A DNA stretch of 64,000 bases from NCBI RefSeq assembly GCF_040364665.1, contig NZ_BAABWX010000001.1, positions 1,674,001-1,738,000 of the forward strand, in the 5' to 3' direction. Positions 1-9,489 of this stretch are shown in pieces; position 1 is the stretch's first letter, and every line of letters begins with the position of its first letter. Source of the DNA: Cognatishimia sp. WU-CL00825. GTDB taxonomy: Bacteria > Pseudomonadota > Alphaproteobacteria > Rhodobacterales > Rhodobacteraceae. The translations under genes and the position numbers were made by a program. Under the pieces are notes generated by a model. The model did no database searches and was not told where the DNA came from. It was given only the letters and a program-made list of their open reading frames with translations.

Positions 1-235
1 GGAAGCAGGCAGCTTTACCGACGCGCCACAAACCGGTCTGGAAACATGGTTCATTCGCGGTGGTAGCTCTGGTGCCTCGGTCTATACCTTCAAACAGCCC
101 GGTGTGTACGCCTATGTGAACCACAACCTGATCGAAGCAACATTGCTTGGGGCCGCCGCGCACTTTGTGGTCGATGGCCAATGGGACAACGAGCTGATGG
201 AGCAAGTTGTCGCGCCGCGCGATTTCGCCACCTAA
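1..235 (+). CDS. nirK: Copper-containing nitrite reductase NirK, C-terminal part
   Basis: The gene enters from the left edge; only the last 77 codons are present, read in the frame starting at base 2 and ending at TAA 233-235. The translated end carries the second cupredoxin domain with [20 protein letters not shown], the segment that in NirK supplies a type 2 copper histidine (NHN), and it closes with a typical MEQV-AP tail. NirK reduces nitrite to nitric oxide in the periplasm. The following nirV and the nearby nnrS agree with this call. The promoter and signal peptide lie outside the window. Confidence 0.93.
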   Translation, partial: EAGSFTDAPQTGLETWFIRGGSSGASVYTFKQPGVYAYVNHNLIEATLLGAAAHFVVDGQWDNELMEQVVAPRDFAT

Positions 236-249
236 TCGGAGTAGAAAGC

Positions 250-975
250 ATGACCATCGCCAGAAAAACCAAAACCGCCTTAGGTGGATCGCTGGTTCTG
301 GCGGTGATCGCCGCAATTGTAACAGTTGCCAAGGTCAATCAGCCCGCTGACCTGACCCTGGTGCCTGAAATGGCAAAAGCCCCGGTCATCCTTGCGGATG
401 GCCGGAATTTGCACGTGCAAAAATACGAAGTCACCATTGCAGAGTGGAATCTTTGCCATGCGGCGGGTGCATGCAGTTTGAAAGTGCGCACACGCCCCAA
501 TATGGACCCACGGACCACCCCCGCAACCGGGCTCAATTTTGTTGATGTTGGTGAATATCTGGCTTGGATTAATGCCCAGTCCAATCACCCGTTCCGGCTG
601 CCAAGTATGCAGGAATGGGATGAATTTGCCGCCGACGTTTTGCCTGAAGCACCCGGCCCGCTGTTTACCGATCCCGCCCTGTCTTGGGCCTCGGCCTATC
701 TGGTGGAAAATCTACCTTCGCGTGGCCTGAAACCCACTGGCAGCTTTCCAATGTCAAAGGCCGGCATAAGCGATCTGACGGGCAGCGTCTGGGAGTGGAC
801 ACAGGATTGTTACGACAATGAAGATACCGAAAGATGCGCCGCATTTTATGTCGCTGGAGAGCATGCGGCCGCGATCCCGTTTCTGGTGCGCGACCCAGCC
901 CGCGGCGGCTGCGCTGTGGGCGCGCCACCTGCCCACCTTGGGCTGCGATTGGTCAGCGACAAGCCCGTAACCTGA
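250..975 (+). CDS. nirV: NirV-like formylglycine-generating-enzyme-fold accessory protein
   Basis: Protein of 241 residues starting at ATG 250, 14 bases after the nirK stop, so the two are almost surely cotranscribed. The N-terminus has a short basic stretch and one hydrophobic segment (about residues 11-27), a signal anchor or signal peptide. The rest is an FGE-sulfatase (SUMF1-like) domain: LTGSVWEWTQDC near the middle of the domain and the closing RGGC...LGLRLV are the family's hallmark strings. NirV genes follow nirK in many denitrifiers; their precise role is not settled. An upstream in-frame start at 181 overlaps the nirK coding end and is unlikely. Confidence 0.88.
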   Translation: MTIARKTKTALGGSLVLAVIAAIVTVAKVNQPADLTLVPEMAKAPVILADGRNLHVQKYEVTIAEWNLCHAAGACSLKVRTRPNMDPRTTPATGLNFVDVGEYLAWINAQSNHPFRLPSMQEWDEFAADVLPEAPGPLFTDPALSWASAYLVENLPSRGLKPTGSFPMSKAGISDLTGSVWEWTQDCYDNEDTERCAAFYVAGEHAAAIPFLVRDPARGGCAVGAPPAHLGLRLVSDKPVT

Positions 976-977
976 CG

Positions 978-990
978 GACCTTTAAGGTC
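978..990. other. Short inverted repeat between convergent nirV and nnrS
   Basis: GACCTTTAAGGTC is a perfect 13-base palindrome in the 26-base gap between the convergent stops of nirV and nnrS. It may act as a weak bidirectional terminator, but there is no T-run on either side, so this is only a position-based guess. Confidence 0.25.
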
Positions 991-1001
991 AGACACCCAG
1001 A

Positions 1002-2219
1002 TTATCCCGGCTGCGACACCCGTTTTTTGGCGCGCTTTGGTTGCAACAGCTTTGGTCCAAACACCACAGCAAAGCCGCCAAAGCTCAAAAGCCACAACAG
1101 GGCAGAGATCACGTGGTACAGATGCGGATCCCCCGGAAGCACTGCTGAGAGCACCCGAAAGATCACCGCCCCCAACAACATGACAAACAGCGCAACCGTT
1201 TTGCCGTTGGCATCCAAGGCGTGACCCGTATGTCCTAATGTGGCGCGCGCCATCACTGCCAATGTCATCAGGCCAACGGCACCAACCATCCAAAGATGCT
1301 GCGCCGAGACCTCAAAGGCGGTATCAAAACTTTGGGCCCAACCCATTGTCAAAGCCCCCAGCGGCACAAATAGATAAGCAAGATGCAACACCCAAAGCAA
1401 CGCATTGCTGAGGGTCGCCAACCCTTTCCACCTGACAAGCCGAACGAGGTGCAAACCGCCAGCCAAAAGCAGGGCTGGCCCGGCACTTGGAAGATCAAAA
1501 CACCACAAAACCAGCGCAGCCACCAACACAAGCAACGCAATTTTATCAAACCGTTGCATCGGTGGTGCTGGGCGTTCTGCACGCCCCTGTGCCGCAAGCC
1601 AATTGCGCGTGAACGAGGGCACAATGCGCCCGCCTACCACGGCAATCATCATCAGGGTAGACCCCAAAAGAAGGCGAAACCCAATCCCCTGATAGGGCAC
1701 AGCGTCTCGCATAATATCCAGGTGAAACAAGGCGTTGCCAAAGCCGAAAACCGCCACCAAGGCCAAGATCATCAGATTGCGCCAATTGCGCCCAGCCAAG
1801 ATTTCACGAGCCAAAAACCCGAACAACGACAGCGGGAAACTTAGGTCAATCAGCGCGACGATTTCCGCGGGCAATAGCGCCGAGAAAAGCAGCGCCAAGC
1901 GGCCCAGAACCCATAGGCAAAACAATGCCATCAAGGGCCAGCCCACAACCGGCAATCGTCCGGTCCAATTGGGCACAGCAGTCAGCAAAAAACCCGCCAA
2001 TACGGCGCTGACATAGCCCACCATAAAGGCATGCGCATGCCACGAGACGGGATCAAGCGCCAAGGGCAACTCAACCTGACCACCCAACATCAATACCCAA
2101 AGTACCATCGCAACGGCAGCCCAAAGCGCTGCCCCCAGAAAAAAAGGGCGAAACCCATAAGAGAACACGGCTGGTCCTTGCCAGTTTCTTATGCGTTCGG
2201 AACTTGTCTGCGTCATCAT
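1002..2219 (-). CDS. nnrS: NnrS family haem- and copper-containing membrane protein
   Basis: About 405 residues, nearly all hydrophobic, with roughly 12 membrane segments; the N-terminal FSYGFRPFFLGAALWA and later GGRIVPSFTRNW and ARATLGHTGH strings are characteristic of NnrS. The family is linked to nitric oxide stress and denitrification. Tandem ATGs lie at 2219 and 2216; AGGAG at 2224-2228 is 7 bases before the second. A longer frame up to 2303 would read through the regulatory box and is rejected. The gene is convergent with nirKV and has its own FNR/NnrR-type site about 48 bases upstream of the start. Confidence 0.93.
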   Translation of the reverse strand: MMTQTSSERIRNWQGPAVFSYGFRPFFLGAALWAAVAMVLWVLMLGGQVELPLALDPVSWHAHAFMVGYVSAVLAGFLLTAVPNWTGRLPVVGWPLMALFCLWVLGRLALLFSALLPAEIVALIDLSFPLSLFGFLAREILAGRNWRNLMILALVAVFGFGNALFHLDIMRDAVPYQGIGFRLLLGSTLMMIAVVGGRIVPSFTRNWLAAQGRAERPAPPMQRFDKIALLVLVAALVLWCFDLPSAGPALLLAGGLHLVRLVRWKGLATLSNALLWVLHLAYLFVPLGALTMGWAQSFDTAFEVSAQHLWMVGAVGLMTLAVMARATLGHTGHALDANGKTVALFVMLLGAVIFRVLSAVLPGDPHLYHVISALLWLLSFGGFAVVFGPKLLQPKRAKKRVSQPG

Positions 2220-2266
2220 TGCACTCCTAGTTGAGCACATGAAACATGCGACGCACATATAGGTCT

Positions 2267-2280
2267 TTGCGCTAGCGCAA
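2267..2280. promoter_or_regulatory. FNR/NnrR-type box upstream of nnrS
   Basis: TTGCGCTAGCGCAA is a perfect 14-base palindrome of the form TTGnn-N4-nnCAA. This matches the Crp/Fnr family consensus, in the TTGCG/CGCAA version used by NnrR-type nitric oxide regulators of Rhodobacter relatives (established family knowledge). It lies 48-61 bases upstream of the nnrS start, so NO- or oxygen-dependent activation of nnrS is likely. The regulator gene is not in this window. Confidence 0.75.
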
Positions 2281-2344
2281 ATCCTTAGATTGAGTAGCGG
2301 CATTCAGATCTCGTAAGACCCTTAAAAAACGCATCTTTATACGC

Positions 2345-3271
2345 CTAAAGGTCTTCAAGCCACGGGGGATTGGCCCCTGCCCGCGACACAGTCACAGCGG
2401 CAATTTTCGCCCCATAGTGCAAGGCTGATTGCACATCCGTAACAGACAACCGGTGAATGCCTGATTTCGTTAGCATCGATGATTGCGCCAAATTGGCCAA
2501 AACGCCTGCGTTAAACGTATCTCCGGCCCCGACAGTATCAACCACATCCACCAAATGCGCCGGCGCTATGACTTCGTCGCCATTGGCCAAAAACCCTTTG
2601 GCACCGCTTTTGCCGCGCGTCAGGATCACAAGCGATACCCCCTGATCCAAAATCATATGCGCCTTTTCTTTCTGCGACAAAGGCTCTTGGTAAATCCAGT
2701 CCAGATCTTCGTCAGAAACCTTTACGATGTCTGCATACTTGAAAATCATCGCAAGTCGCGCCCGGTATCGCGCATGGTCCTGGATAAAGGCTGGGCGAAT
2801 ATTTGGATCGACAATGATCGCCCGCTGATTACTTTGCGCTGCCATAAGCTGCACAAAGGCATCGGCCGCAGGTTCTACCGCCAAACTGATCCCACCAAAA
2901 TACAAGGCATCAACCCCTGGCGGGACAGCAGGGAAATCTATGGCAGTCACCATGCGACCAGCAGAGTTTTCGTCAAAAAAGGTATAGGTCGCATGCCCGT
3001 CTGCCAAATGCACAAAGGCAAGTGTTGTTGGTCGATCAGAGGTGACAACAAAAGACGTATCTACATGACTTTCATGCAGCCTGCTTACTAACAACTGACC
3101 GAATAAATCACGTGAAACCCCAGCCAACATACCCGTTGATACGCCCAATCGCCCTAATGCAATGGCCGTGTTAAAAACCGAACCACCCGCGTGGGGCACA
3201 AATCCATCTTGCCCCTCAAGGGATGTGGACGGAATCATATCGATCAACGCCTCACCGCAACACAAAATCAT
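2345..3271 (-). CDS. mtlZ: PfkB-family fructokinase
   Basis: 308 residues with the ribokinase/PfkB fold: an N-terminal CCGEALIDMI start, GGSVFNTAIALGRLG substrate site, and the C-terminal signature DTVGAGDTFNAG containing the catalytic aspartate and anion hole. It phosphorylates fructose made by the upstream mannitol dehydrogenase. It is the last gene of the smo/mtl operon, in the place occupied by mtlZ in Rhodobacter sphaeroides, which supports fructokinase over other PfkB sugar kinases. Confidence 0.9.
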   Translation of the reverse strand: MILCCGEALIDMIPSTSLEGQDGFVPHAGGSVFNTAIALGRLGVSTGMLAGVSRDLFGQLLVSRLHESHVDTSFVVTSDRPTTLAFVHLADGHATYTFFDENSAGRMVTAIDFPAVPPGVDALYFGGISLAVEPAADAFVQLMAAQSNQRAIIVDPNIRPAFIQDHARYRARLAMIFKYADIVKVSDEDLDWIYQEPLSQKEKAHMILDQGVSLVILTRGKSGAKGFLANGDEVIAPAHLVDVVDTVGAGDTFNAGVLANLAQSSMLTKSGIHRLSVTDVQSALHYGAKIAAVTVSRAGANPPWLEDL

Positions 3272-3338
3272 TATTTAAACCTTTGATTGGTCAGCAGATT
3301 TCCTCGTCTGCCCGCATGGAATAATGTGCCAGCGCAGG

Positions 3339-4817
3339 TCATTTGACCGCTGTTTGGCCCGTATATTTGGTCAGCGCGGCCTCGCATCCATTTTCCCAAA
3401 TTTCGCTTAGCCAGACTTCGAATGCAGAAACAAACAACGCATTCTGGTCCAAATCGCCATAGATTTGCTGTTGTTTCAGCCAACACCTTGGATCATCGCG
3501 CGCAGCCAGTGCCGTTTTAACCAAACTGCCCCACTGCGGATCGTTTGGCGCAATTTCGGTACCGTCTTGGCGGGTGCCTGCGCACATGCGCGCCCAAAGC
3601 GCCTCAACCAACGCCAAGCCCTGAATCTCACCACCTGCTTCAAGTGCATCTCGCAAGATCGGCAAAACAAAGCCCGGATGTCGGGACGATCCGTCAAAGG
3701 CCACTCGACGCGTCGTATCTAAAATATAGGGGTTGGCAAAGCGCTTCTCGATCAACGCCACGTAGTTAGAGGGTGACATGCCCGGAACAGGTTTTACATA
3801 TGGCGCGATCTCTTCGTGCTGCACCTTGTGAAAAAAGGCGGCAATCAAAGAATGTTTCAGGCTGTCAGCAATGGTCTCAACTGACAAAAGCTCTCCGACA
3901 TTGGCAACCACCTGATGACCCGCATTCAATACGCGCATTTTCATTTTTTCATGATCATGCACCGTTTCCGTAAGCGTTGCCCCTACCAGATCCCAGTCCG
4001 GGCGACCTGCACAAAAGTCATCTTCCATGACCCATTGACGATAATTTTCATGGGTTACCGGTGCCATATCCTCGATGCCCAGCGCCTGCGCCCGCGCAAT
4101 TTCTGTCGGCCCGGTCGCAGGCACAATGCAATCCACCATCGAATTTGGAAATGACACGGTTTCATCAATCCAAACTGCGAGCTTTGGATCAGTCTGTTTG
4201 GCTAAACCAACGACAGCTTGTCGGGTGATATTGCCATTGCCTTGCAAATTGTCACAGCTTTGCACCGTGAACGGGCCAGATCCCGCAGCTCGTCGTATTT
4301 TAAGGGCAGCCACAATCGCCCCGAACACCGTGCTCGGTTTTGCAGGGTTCGCCACGTCGAACTGCAAATCTGGATGGCCCAAATCTAGTGCGCCCGTGGC
4401 ACTGTCGACAAAATACCCGCTTTCAGTGACCGTCAACGACGCAATTCTAATGGCCGGATTTGTCAGCGCATTGATAAGCGGCCCATTGCCATCTTCAATC
4501 GGCACATAGTCGATCATCGACCCAATGACTTCGGCCGAGGTGCCTGCAGGGTCCAACTCTATGAGAGTGGTCAAGCAATCCTGGGTCTTCAGTTTATCAT
4601 GCATGGCAATGTCATTGGCGCGCACGCTTGCACCGATTATGGCCCAATCCAGCGCACGGCCCATTTGCATCAGGCGATGAAGATACCAAGCCTGATGTGC
4701 GCGGTGGAAATTTCCCAATCCGATGTGCACGATGCCCGGTCGTAAAGTCGCGCGGTCATACTGCGGACGCTGAACCGTATCTGGCAGGCTTGCAACTGTG
4801 TCATTCGTTAACTTCAT
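3339..4817 (-). CDS. mtlK: Mannitol 2-dehydrogenase, long-chain polyol dehydrogenase family
   Basis: 492 residues, normal for the family. The N-terminal Rossmann segment reads GIVHIGLGNFHRAHQA, and the C-terminal domain contains KMRVLNAGHQVVANVG with the catalytic lysine region typical of mannitol dehydrogenases (K-x-R-x-LN-x-xH). It oxidises mannitol (and often arabitol or sorbitol) to the ketose with NAD. The second ATG (4817) has GGAGAA 8 bases upstream; the first ATG at 4823 is only 2 bases from it. It sits between smoS and mtlZ in the polyol operon. Confidence 0.92.
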   Translation of the reverse strand: MKLTNDTVASLPDTVQRPQYDRATLRPGIVHIGLGNFHRAHQAWYLHRLMQMGRALDWAIIGASVRANDIAMHDKLKTQDCLTTLIELDPAGTSAEVIGSMIDYVPIEDGNGPLINALTNPAIRIASLTVTESGYFVDSATGALDLGHPDLQFDVANPAKPSTVFGAIVAALKIRRAAGSGPFTVQSCDNLQGNGNITRQAVVGLAKQTDPKLAVWIDETVSFPNSMVDCIVPATGPTEIARAQALGIEDMAPVTHENYRQWVMEDDFCAGRPDWDLVGATLTETVHDHEKMKMRVLNAGHQVVANVGELLSVETIADSLKHSLIAAFFHKVQHEEIAPYVKPVPGMSPSNYVALIEKRFANPYILDTTRRVAFDGSSRHPGFVLPILRDALEAGGEIQGLALVEALWARMCAGTRQDGTEIAPNDPQWGSLVKTALAARDDPRCWLKQQQIYGDLDQNALFVSAFEVWLSEIWENGCEAALTKYTGQTAVK

Positions 4818-4842
4818 AGTCATTTCTCCGCGCGAACGCGCC

Positions 4843-5232
4843 TCAGCTCATCCATTGGCCGCCATCCACATTGTACGTCTGTGCAACGATGTAGTCGGCC
4901 TCTCTGCTGGCCAGAAACACCGCCATGCCAGTCAGGTCCTCGGCGCGCGCCATCCGTCCATAGGGAACGGCATTGCCCACTTCGCGTTTCTTTTGCCCAA
5001 AGGCTTTGACCGTTTGAACCACCGCCGCATCAATGCTGGCCTGCGCCGACACATCCATTTTTGCGGCAAGCGCATTTGTACCGAGGTCTGCGGCTGTTTG
5101 CTGGGCCTGCCCAAAATCAATTTCGGCAATGGCAAACCGCGCGCCTTCTTGAATGTACGCCTGGGCAAAGGCGCGCCCGATACCTCGGGCGCCGCCAGTC
5201 ACAAGGGCTGATTTGCCAGCCAAACGCATCAT
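4843..5232 (-). pseudogene. smoS: Sorbitol dehydrogenase (SDR) with internal in-frame deletion
   Basis: The open frame is intact but encodes only 129 residues where sorbitol dehydrogenases of this type have about 256. Residues 1-80 carry the NAD-binding start (TGGARGIG) and residues 81-129 are a normal C-terminus (KKREVG...YIVAQTYNVDGG). The piece between, about 127 residues with the NNA motif, catalytic Ser and YxxxK, is missing; the junction is near 4992/4993. The start overlaps the smoK stop (ATGA). The reading frame and flanking genes are otherwise unaffected. It should be unable to catalyse; sorbitol oxidation may rest on MtlK or be lost. Confidence 0.85.
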
Positions 5233-6233
5233 TCGACCCGCAAACCCTGGGCGTCAAATTTATGCAGTTTGTCCATCTGTGGGTTCAGATAGATCGTGTC
5301 ACCGTGCCGGGCTTCGATATCGCCGGTGATACGCACCGTTAACATGTCAGCCAGCCCTGTGTCGTGCACATGGATAAAGGTATCAGATCCAAGATGTTCA
5401 GCGACCCCGACGCGGCCTTTCCAAAGGCCTTCGGTTTTGCTGACATCAACATGTTCCGGACGAATACCAATCGAAGTCACGCCATGCTTTTTGGCCTCTT
5501 CCCCAGAAATGATGTTCATTTTCGGAGATCCGATAAAGCCTGCCACAAAGACATTGCGTGGCCGGTGGTACAGCTCGAGGGGCGAGCCAACTTGTTCGAT
5601 AAACCCAGCGCGCAACACCACAATCTTATCGGCCATTGTCATGGCTTCGACCTGATCATGCGTCACATAAATCATTGTCGTTTTCAGACGTTCGTGCAGT
5701 TCGCTGATCTCAAGCCGCATACCCACACGCAAAGCCGCGTCCAGATTGGAAAGAGGTTCATCAAACAAAAACGCTGCGGGCTCGCGGACAATGGCACGGC
5801 CGATGGCCACCCTTTGCCGTTGACCACCTGAAAGCTGGCCAGGTCGACGTTCCAGATAATCGGTCAGGTTCAGGGCCTTGGCCGCAGCTTCGATGCGACG
5901 ATCTTGTTCACCCTGCTCGATTTTTGCCATCCGCATTGGAAAGGCAATGTTCTTACGCACCGACATATGCGGGTAAAGCGCATAGGATTGGAACACCATG
6001 GCTAGGCCGCGTTTGGCTGGGGGCACATCCGTAGCATCGCCGCCATCAATCGCAATATTGCCCGAGGTGATATCTTCAAGGCCTGCAATCAGGCGCAAGA
6101 GTGTTGATTTACCGCAGCCCGAAGGTCCGACAAAGACTGTAAACTCTCCGTCTTCGATGGTGAGGTCCAGAGGTGGAATGACCTGGACGTCGCCGAAGCT
6201 TTTGGTCACTTGGTTCAGTTGAATTTGTCCCAT
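5229..6233 (-). CDS. smoK: Sorbitol/mannitol ABC transporter ATP-binding protein
   Basis: 334 residues, MalK/UgpC type. Walker [10 protein letters not shown] is near residue 37, the ABC signature [14 protein letters not shown] near 135, and Walker [13 protein letters not shown] follows, then the D-loop and the H-loop ([14 protein letters not shown]). A C-terminal regulatory OB-fold region follows, with the usual GIRPEH. It powers uptake through SmoF/SmoG and is 12 bases downstream of smoG. Its stop overlaps the start of smoS, so the two are translationally coupled. Confidence 0.95.
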   Translation of the reverse strand: MGQIQLNQVTKSFGDVQVIPPLDLTIEDGEFTVFVGPSGCGKSTLLRLIAGLEDITSGNIAIDGGDATDVPPAKRGLAMVFQSYALYPHMSVRKNIAFPMRMAKIEQGEQDRRIEAAAKALNLTDYLERRPGQLSGGQRQRVAIGRAIVREPAAFLFDEPLSNLDAALRVGMRLEISELHERLKTTMIYVTHDQVEAMTMADKIVVLRAGFIEQVGSPLELYHRPRNVFVAGFIGSPKMNIISGEEAKKHGVTSIGIRPEHVDVSKTEGLWKGRVGVAEHLGSDTFIHVHDTGLADMLTVRITGDIEARHGDTIYLNPQMDKLHKFDAQGLRVE

Positions 6234-6245
6234 TGGTCTATTTCC

Positions 6246-7076
6246 CTATTTGACGGCGCCGAAGGTCAGGCCGCTGACAAGTTGTTTCTGGCTAAACCAG
6301 CCAAGAATGAGGATTGGCGCGATGGCCATGGTGGATGCCGCACTAAGCTTTGCGTAAAACAGGCCTTCTGGGCTGGAATAGCTGGCGATAAAGGCCGTCA
6401 GCGGGGCCGCTTTTGCAGCGGTTAGGTTCAGCGTCCAGAAGGCTTCATTCCAAGCAAGGATGACGTTCAATAGAAGGGTCGACGCAATTCCGGGAATGGC
6501 CATCGGTGTAAGAACATAGATGATCTCTTCCTTCAGCGACGCCCCGTCCATACGCGCGGCTTCCAGAATTTCACCTGGGATTTCGCGGAAGTAAGTGTAA
6601 AGCATCCAAACGATGATCGGCAGGTTGATAAGCATCAAAACCACCATCAAGCCAATCTTTGTATCCAGCAGTCCCATGCGAATGAAGATCAGATAGATCG
6701 GATACAGCACACCAACAGCTGGCAGCATTTTGGTGGACAACATCCAAAGCAGGATATCCTTTGTCCGTTTGCTAGGAACAAATGCCATCGACCAGGCGGC
6801 AGGCACCGCGATGATGATGCCAAGTATAGTTGAGCCCCCGGCGATAAAGATCGAGTTCCACAGGAACCGCATATAGTTTGACCGTTCCATGACCGCGGAA
6901 TAGTTTTCCAGCGTCCAATTGAACCCCAAGAAAATGGGAGGGTCAGCGATGGCCTGAGCTTCGGTTTTGAAGCTGGTTAAGATGGTCCACAGGATCGGAA
7001 AGAAGATCAGCAGACCAAAACTCCAGGCAAAGACCGTGTTGATGGTTTTGCGTTGTGTTGTGACAGAGCGAGCCAT
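6246..7076 (-). CDS. smoG: Sorbitol/mannitol ABC transporter permease
   Basis: 276 residues with about six membrane segments, MalG type. The EAA-loop that docks on the ATPase is visible as EILEAARMDGASLKEEI, about residues 167-183. It begins MARSVTTQRK and lies 11 bases after smoF. It forms the membrane channel for hexitols together with SmoF. Confidence 0.94.
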   Translation of the reverse strand: MARSVTTQRKTINTVFAWSFGLLIFFPILWTILTSFKTEAQAIADPPIFLGFNWTLENYSAVMERSNYMRFLWNSIFIAGGSTILGIIIAVPAAWSMAFVPSKRTKDILLWMLSTKMLPAVGVLYPIYLIFIRMGLLDTKIGLMVVLMLINLPIIVWMLYTYFREIPGEILEAARMDGASLKEEIIYVLTPMAIPGIASTLLLNVILAWNEAFWTLNLTAAKAAPLTAFIASYSSPEGLFYAKLSAASTMAIAPILILGWFSQKQLVSGLTFGAVK

Positions 7077-7087
7077 AATGAAATTCC

Positions 7088-7954
7088 TTACTTGTCCAAG
7101 TTCTTGCCGACGATGCGCATCAGGAAGATCGCAACGATATTGGCAAGGATGATGGCGTAGACGCCGCCCGCAGATCCAAGTCCCACGTTTTGGCTTTCCA
7201 GCACCCGCTGAAAGATCAAATAGGTGAGTGTTTTGGTTCCAAACGCGCCCTGGGTGGTCACGAAGATTTCGGCAAAGATCGACAGTAGAAAGATTGTCTG
7301 GATCAAAACCACAACGGTGATCGCACGGCTCAGGTGAGGCAAGGTGATAAAGGCAAAGCGTTTGATGGGCGGGGCACCGTCCATTTCTGCGGCTTCCAGC
7401 TGTTCACTGTCCAAAGACTGGATCGCGGTCAGCAGAATAAGCGTTGCAAAGGGCAACCACTGCCAAGACACAATCATAATGATGGATTCCAGTGACGCCT
7501 GACTAAGCCATGACACCGGCTCTGCACCAAAGAATTTCCAAAGATGCGCAAACAGACCGTTCACTGGATCCATGAACATATTTTTCCAGACAAGTGCGGA
7601 AACTGTCGGCATTACAAAAAATGGGGCAATAACTAATATTCTGACAACGCCCTGCCCCCACATGGGTTGGTTCAGCAGAAGTGCCAGAAGCACGCCAAAA
7701 ATGATGGTGATAACTAAAACGCCGCCAACAACAATCAAAGTTGTCAGAACACTTGGCCAAAAGGCGCTTGATGAGACAAACCTGACATAGTTGTCAAAAC
7801 CGACCCATCCCAGATCACCACCACGCAGCGGCAGGTATTTCTTGAACGAGAAGTAGAGTGTCATCGTGAGGGGGACCAGCATCCATCCCAAGAGCAGTAT
7901 GACAGCAGGTGCCATCATGATCCTGGCAGCAGATCTGGAGTGTTGAGTAGCCAT
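7088..7954 (-). CDS. smoF: Sorbitol/mannitol ABC transporter permease
   Basis: 288 residues, MalF type, six predicted membrane segments. The EAA-loop appears as SEQLEAAEMDGAPPIKRF. A purine-rich ribosome binding site (GGAGGAGAT) lies just before ATG 7954. It is the second transporter gene after smoE and partners with SmoG. Confidence 0.94.
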   Translation of the reverse strand: MATQHSRSAARIMMAPAVILLLGWMLVPLTMTLYFSFKKYLPLRGGDLGWVGFDNYVRFVSSSAFWPSVLTTLIVVGGVLVITIIFGVLLALLLNQPMWGQGVVRILVIAPFFVMPTVSALVWKNMFMDPVNGLFAHLWKFFGAEPVSWLSQASLESIIMIVSWQWLPFATLILLTAIQSLDSEQLEAAEMDGAPPIKRFAFITLPHLSRAITVVVLIQTIFLLSIFAEIFVTTQGAFGTKTLTYLIFQRVLESQNVGLGSAGGVYAIILANIVAIFLMRIVGKNLDK

Positions 7955-8069
7955 AAGTACATCTCCTCCGTTGACGGTCGCAATGCCGCCTTGGACGATT
8001 ATTCGCTTTTCTAGGTGAGTTAGGCTAGAGGGCGGCGGCCTGCGCCACCCTCGTTGTCAGTCTGAAGGC

Positions 8070-9374
8070 TTAGTAACCCGCAGCTTCCATTTCTTCTGCT
8101 GTCAGCGCCTGGGCTTTGGCCAGAGCCTGTTCAGCAGTCTGTTGTCCTGCAACGGCAGCCGAGAATTCCTGGCCAACTTGGCCCGCGATACCCGCGAATT
8201 CCGGAATTGCCGCAAATTGCACGCCAACATAGGGCACCGGCTTAACGGTGGGTTGGTTTGGATCTGCAGACAAGATGCTGTCGAGCGTCACTTTGGCAAA
8301 TGGGATCTTCTGGTACTCAGGGTTCTCATACAGCGATGTCCGCGCACCCGGAGGCACATTTGCCCAACCTTCGTTTGCAGCTACCAACTCGATGTAATCC
8401 TTAGACGTGGACCACTCGATAAACTGTTTGGCCGCATCGACATTTTGCGTTCCCGCAGGGATCGCCAGCGCCCAAGCCCACAACCAGTTGCCGTTTTTGG
8501 ACACACCTTCTTTATGGGGTGCAAGCGCAAAGCCCACTTTATCCGCAACAACGGAATCATCTGGGTTTGTCAGCTTCGAGGCCGCCACGGTGGCGTCAAT
8601 CCACATGCCGCATTTGCCTTGGTTAAACAGCGTCAGGTTTTCGTTAAAGCTGTTTCCAGACGAGCCTGGAGGGCCAGCTTGCTCCATAAGATCCAGATAG
8701 AAAGTTAGTGTTTCTTTCCACTCTGGGGAATCAAACTGCGGTTTCCAGTTTTCGTCAAACCAACGTGCACCAAACGAGTTGGCCATGGATGTGACAAACG
8801 CCATGTTGTCGCCCCATCCCGCTTTTCCACGCAGGCAAGCACCATAGATTTCGTTTTCTTTGTCCGTCATCGCCAAGGCCGCTTCACGAATAAAGCCCCA
8901 AGTCGGCGAAGCTGGCATTTCAAGGCCGGCTGCTTCCATCAGATCGGTACGATAAAACACCATGGATGATTCACCATAAAACGGTGCTGCATACATGATG
9001 CCATCATGGGACAAGCCATTGCGCATCGCTGGCAGCAAATCGTCGATATCATATTCGGCAGACAGATCATTCAGCGGGACAAGCCAATCCTGGGCACCCC
9101 AAATCGGTGTCTCGTACATGCCGATCGTCATGATGTCGAACTGACCACCCTTGGTGGCAATGTCCTGTGTCACACGCTGGCGAAGAATATTCTCTTCCAG
9201 GGTAACCCATTCTACTTCATGGCCGGTTTTGGCGGTGAAATCGCTTGTCAGACCCTGCATTCGGATCATGTCACCGTTGTTCACGGTGGCGATTGTAATC
9301 GTGTCAGCAAAAGCCGCTGTCGTTGCAAGCACCGACATAGCCGTGGCTGCACGAAGTGTGTTCTTCAAAGACAT
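8070..9374 (-). CDS. smoE: Sorbitol/mannitol ABC transporter substrate-binding protein
   Basis: 434 residues with a Sec signal peptide (residues about 1-23, cleaved after AAFA). The rest is a family 1 extracellular solute-binding protein with FDIMTIGMYETPIWG and YAAPFYGESSMVFYRTDLMEAAG, as in polyol-binding SmoE/MtlE. It works in the periplasm and delivers hexitols to SmoFG. A strong AGGGAGGAAACGG ribosome site precedes ATG 9374. It is the first structural gene of the operon, behind an operator palindrome at 9444-9457; the 115-base gap to smoF may allow differential expression. Confidence 0.94.
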   Translation of the reverse strand: MSLKNTLRAATAMSVLATTAAFADTITIATVNNGDMIRMQGLTSDFTAKTGHEVEWVTLEENILRQRVTQDIATKGGQFDIMTIGMYETPIWGAQDWLVPLNDLSAEYDIDDLLPAMRNGLSHDGIMYAAPFYGESSMVFYRTDLMEAAGLEMPASPTWGFIREAALAMTDKENEIYGACLRGKAGWGDNMAFVTSMANSFGARWFDENWKPQFDSPEWKETLTFYLDLMEQAGPPGSSGNSFNENLTLFNQGKCGMWIDATVAASKLTNPDDSVVADKVGFALAPHKEGVSKNGNWLWAWALAIPAGTQNVDAAKQFIEWSTSKDYIELVAANEGWANVPPGARTSLYENPEYQKIPFAKVTLDSILSADPNQPTVKPVPYVGVQFAAIPEFAGIAGQVGQEFSAAVAGQQTAEQALAKAQALTAEEMEAAGY

Positions 9375-9443
9375 CCGTTTCCTCCCTTAATTGGATGTTG
9401 TCCTAGAAAACTAGCGCCAACGGTCCCTCGCGTCAATTTATTT

Positions 9444-9457
9444 TTTACGCGCGTAAA
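9444..9457. promoter_or_regulatory. LacI-type operator upstream of smoE
   Basis: TTTACGCGCGTAAA is a perfect 14-base palindrome with the central CG of LacI/GalR-family operators. It lies 70-83 bases upstream of the smoE start, between it and the LacI-type gene. A nearly identical site sits upstream of that regulator at 10601-10614, which supports specific binding by the same protein. Confidence 0.75.
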
Positions 9458-9489
9458 GTTTTAGATTTTTAATAAACATTCCTAGATAC

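Noticed and set aside
2220..2303. Longer start of nnrS
   Set aside because: It would translate through the FNR/NnrR-type box and lacks a ribosome site.
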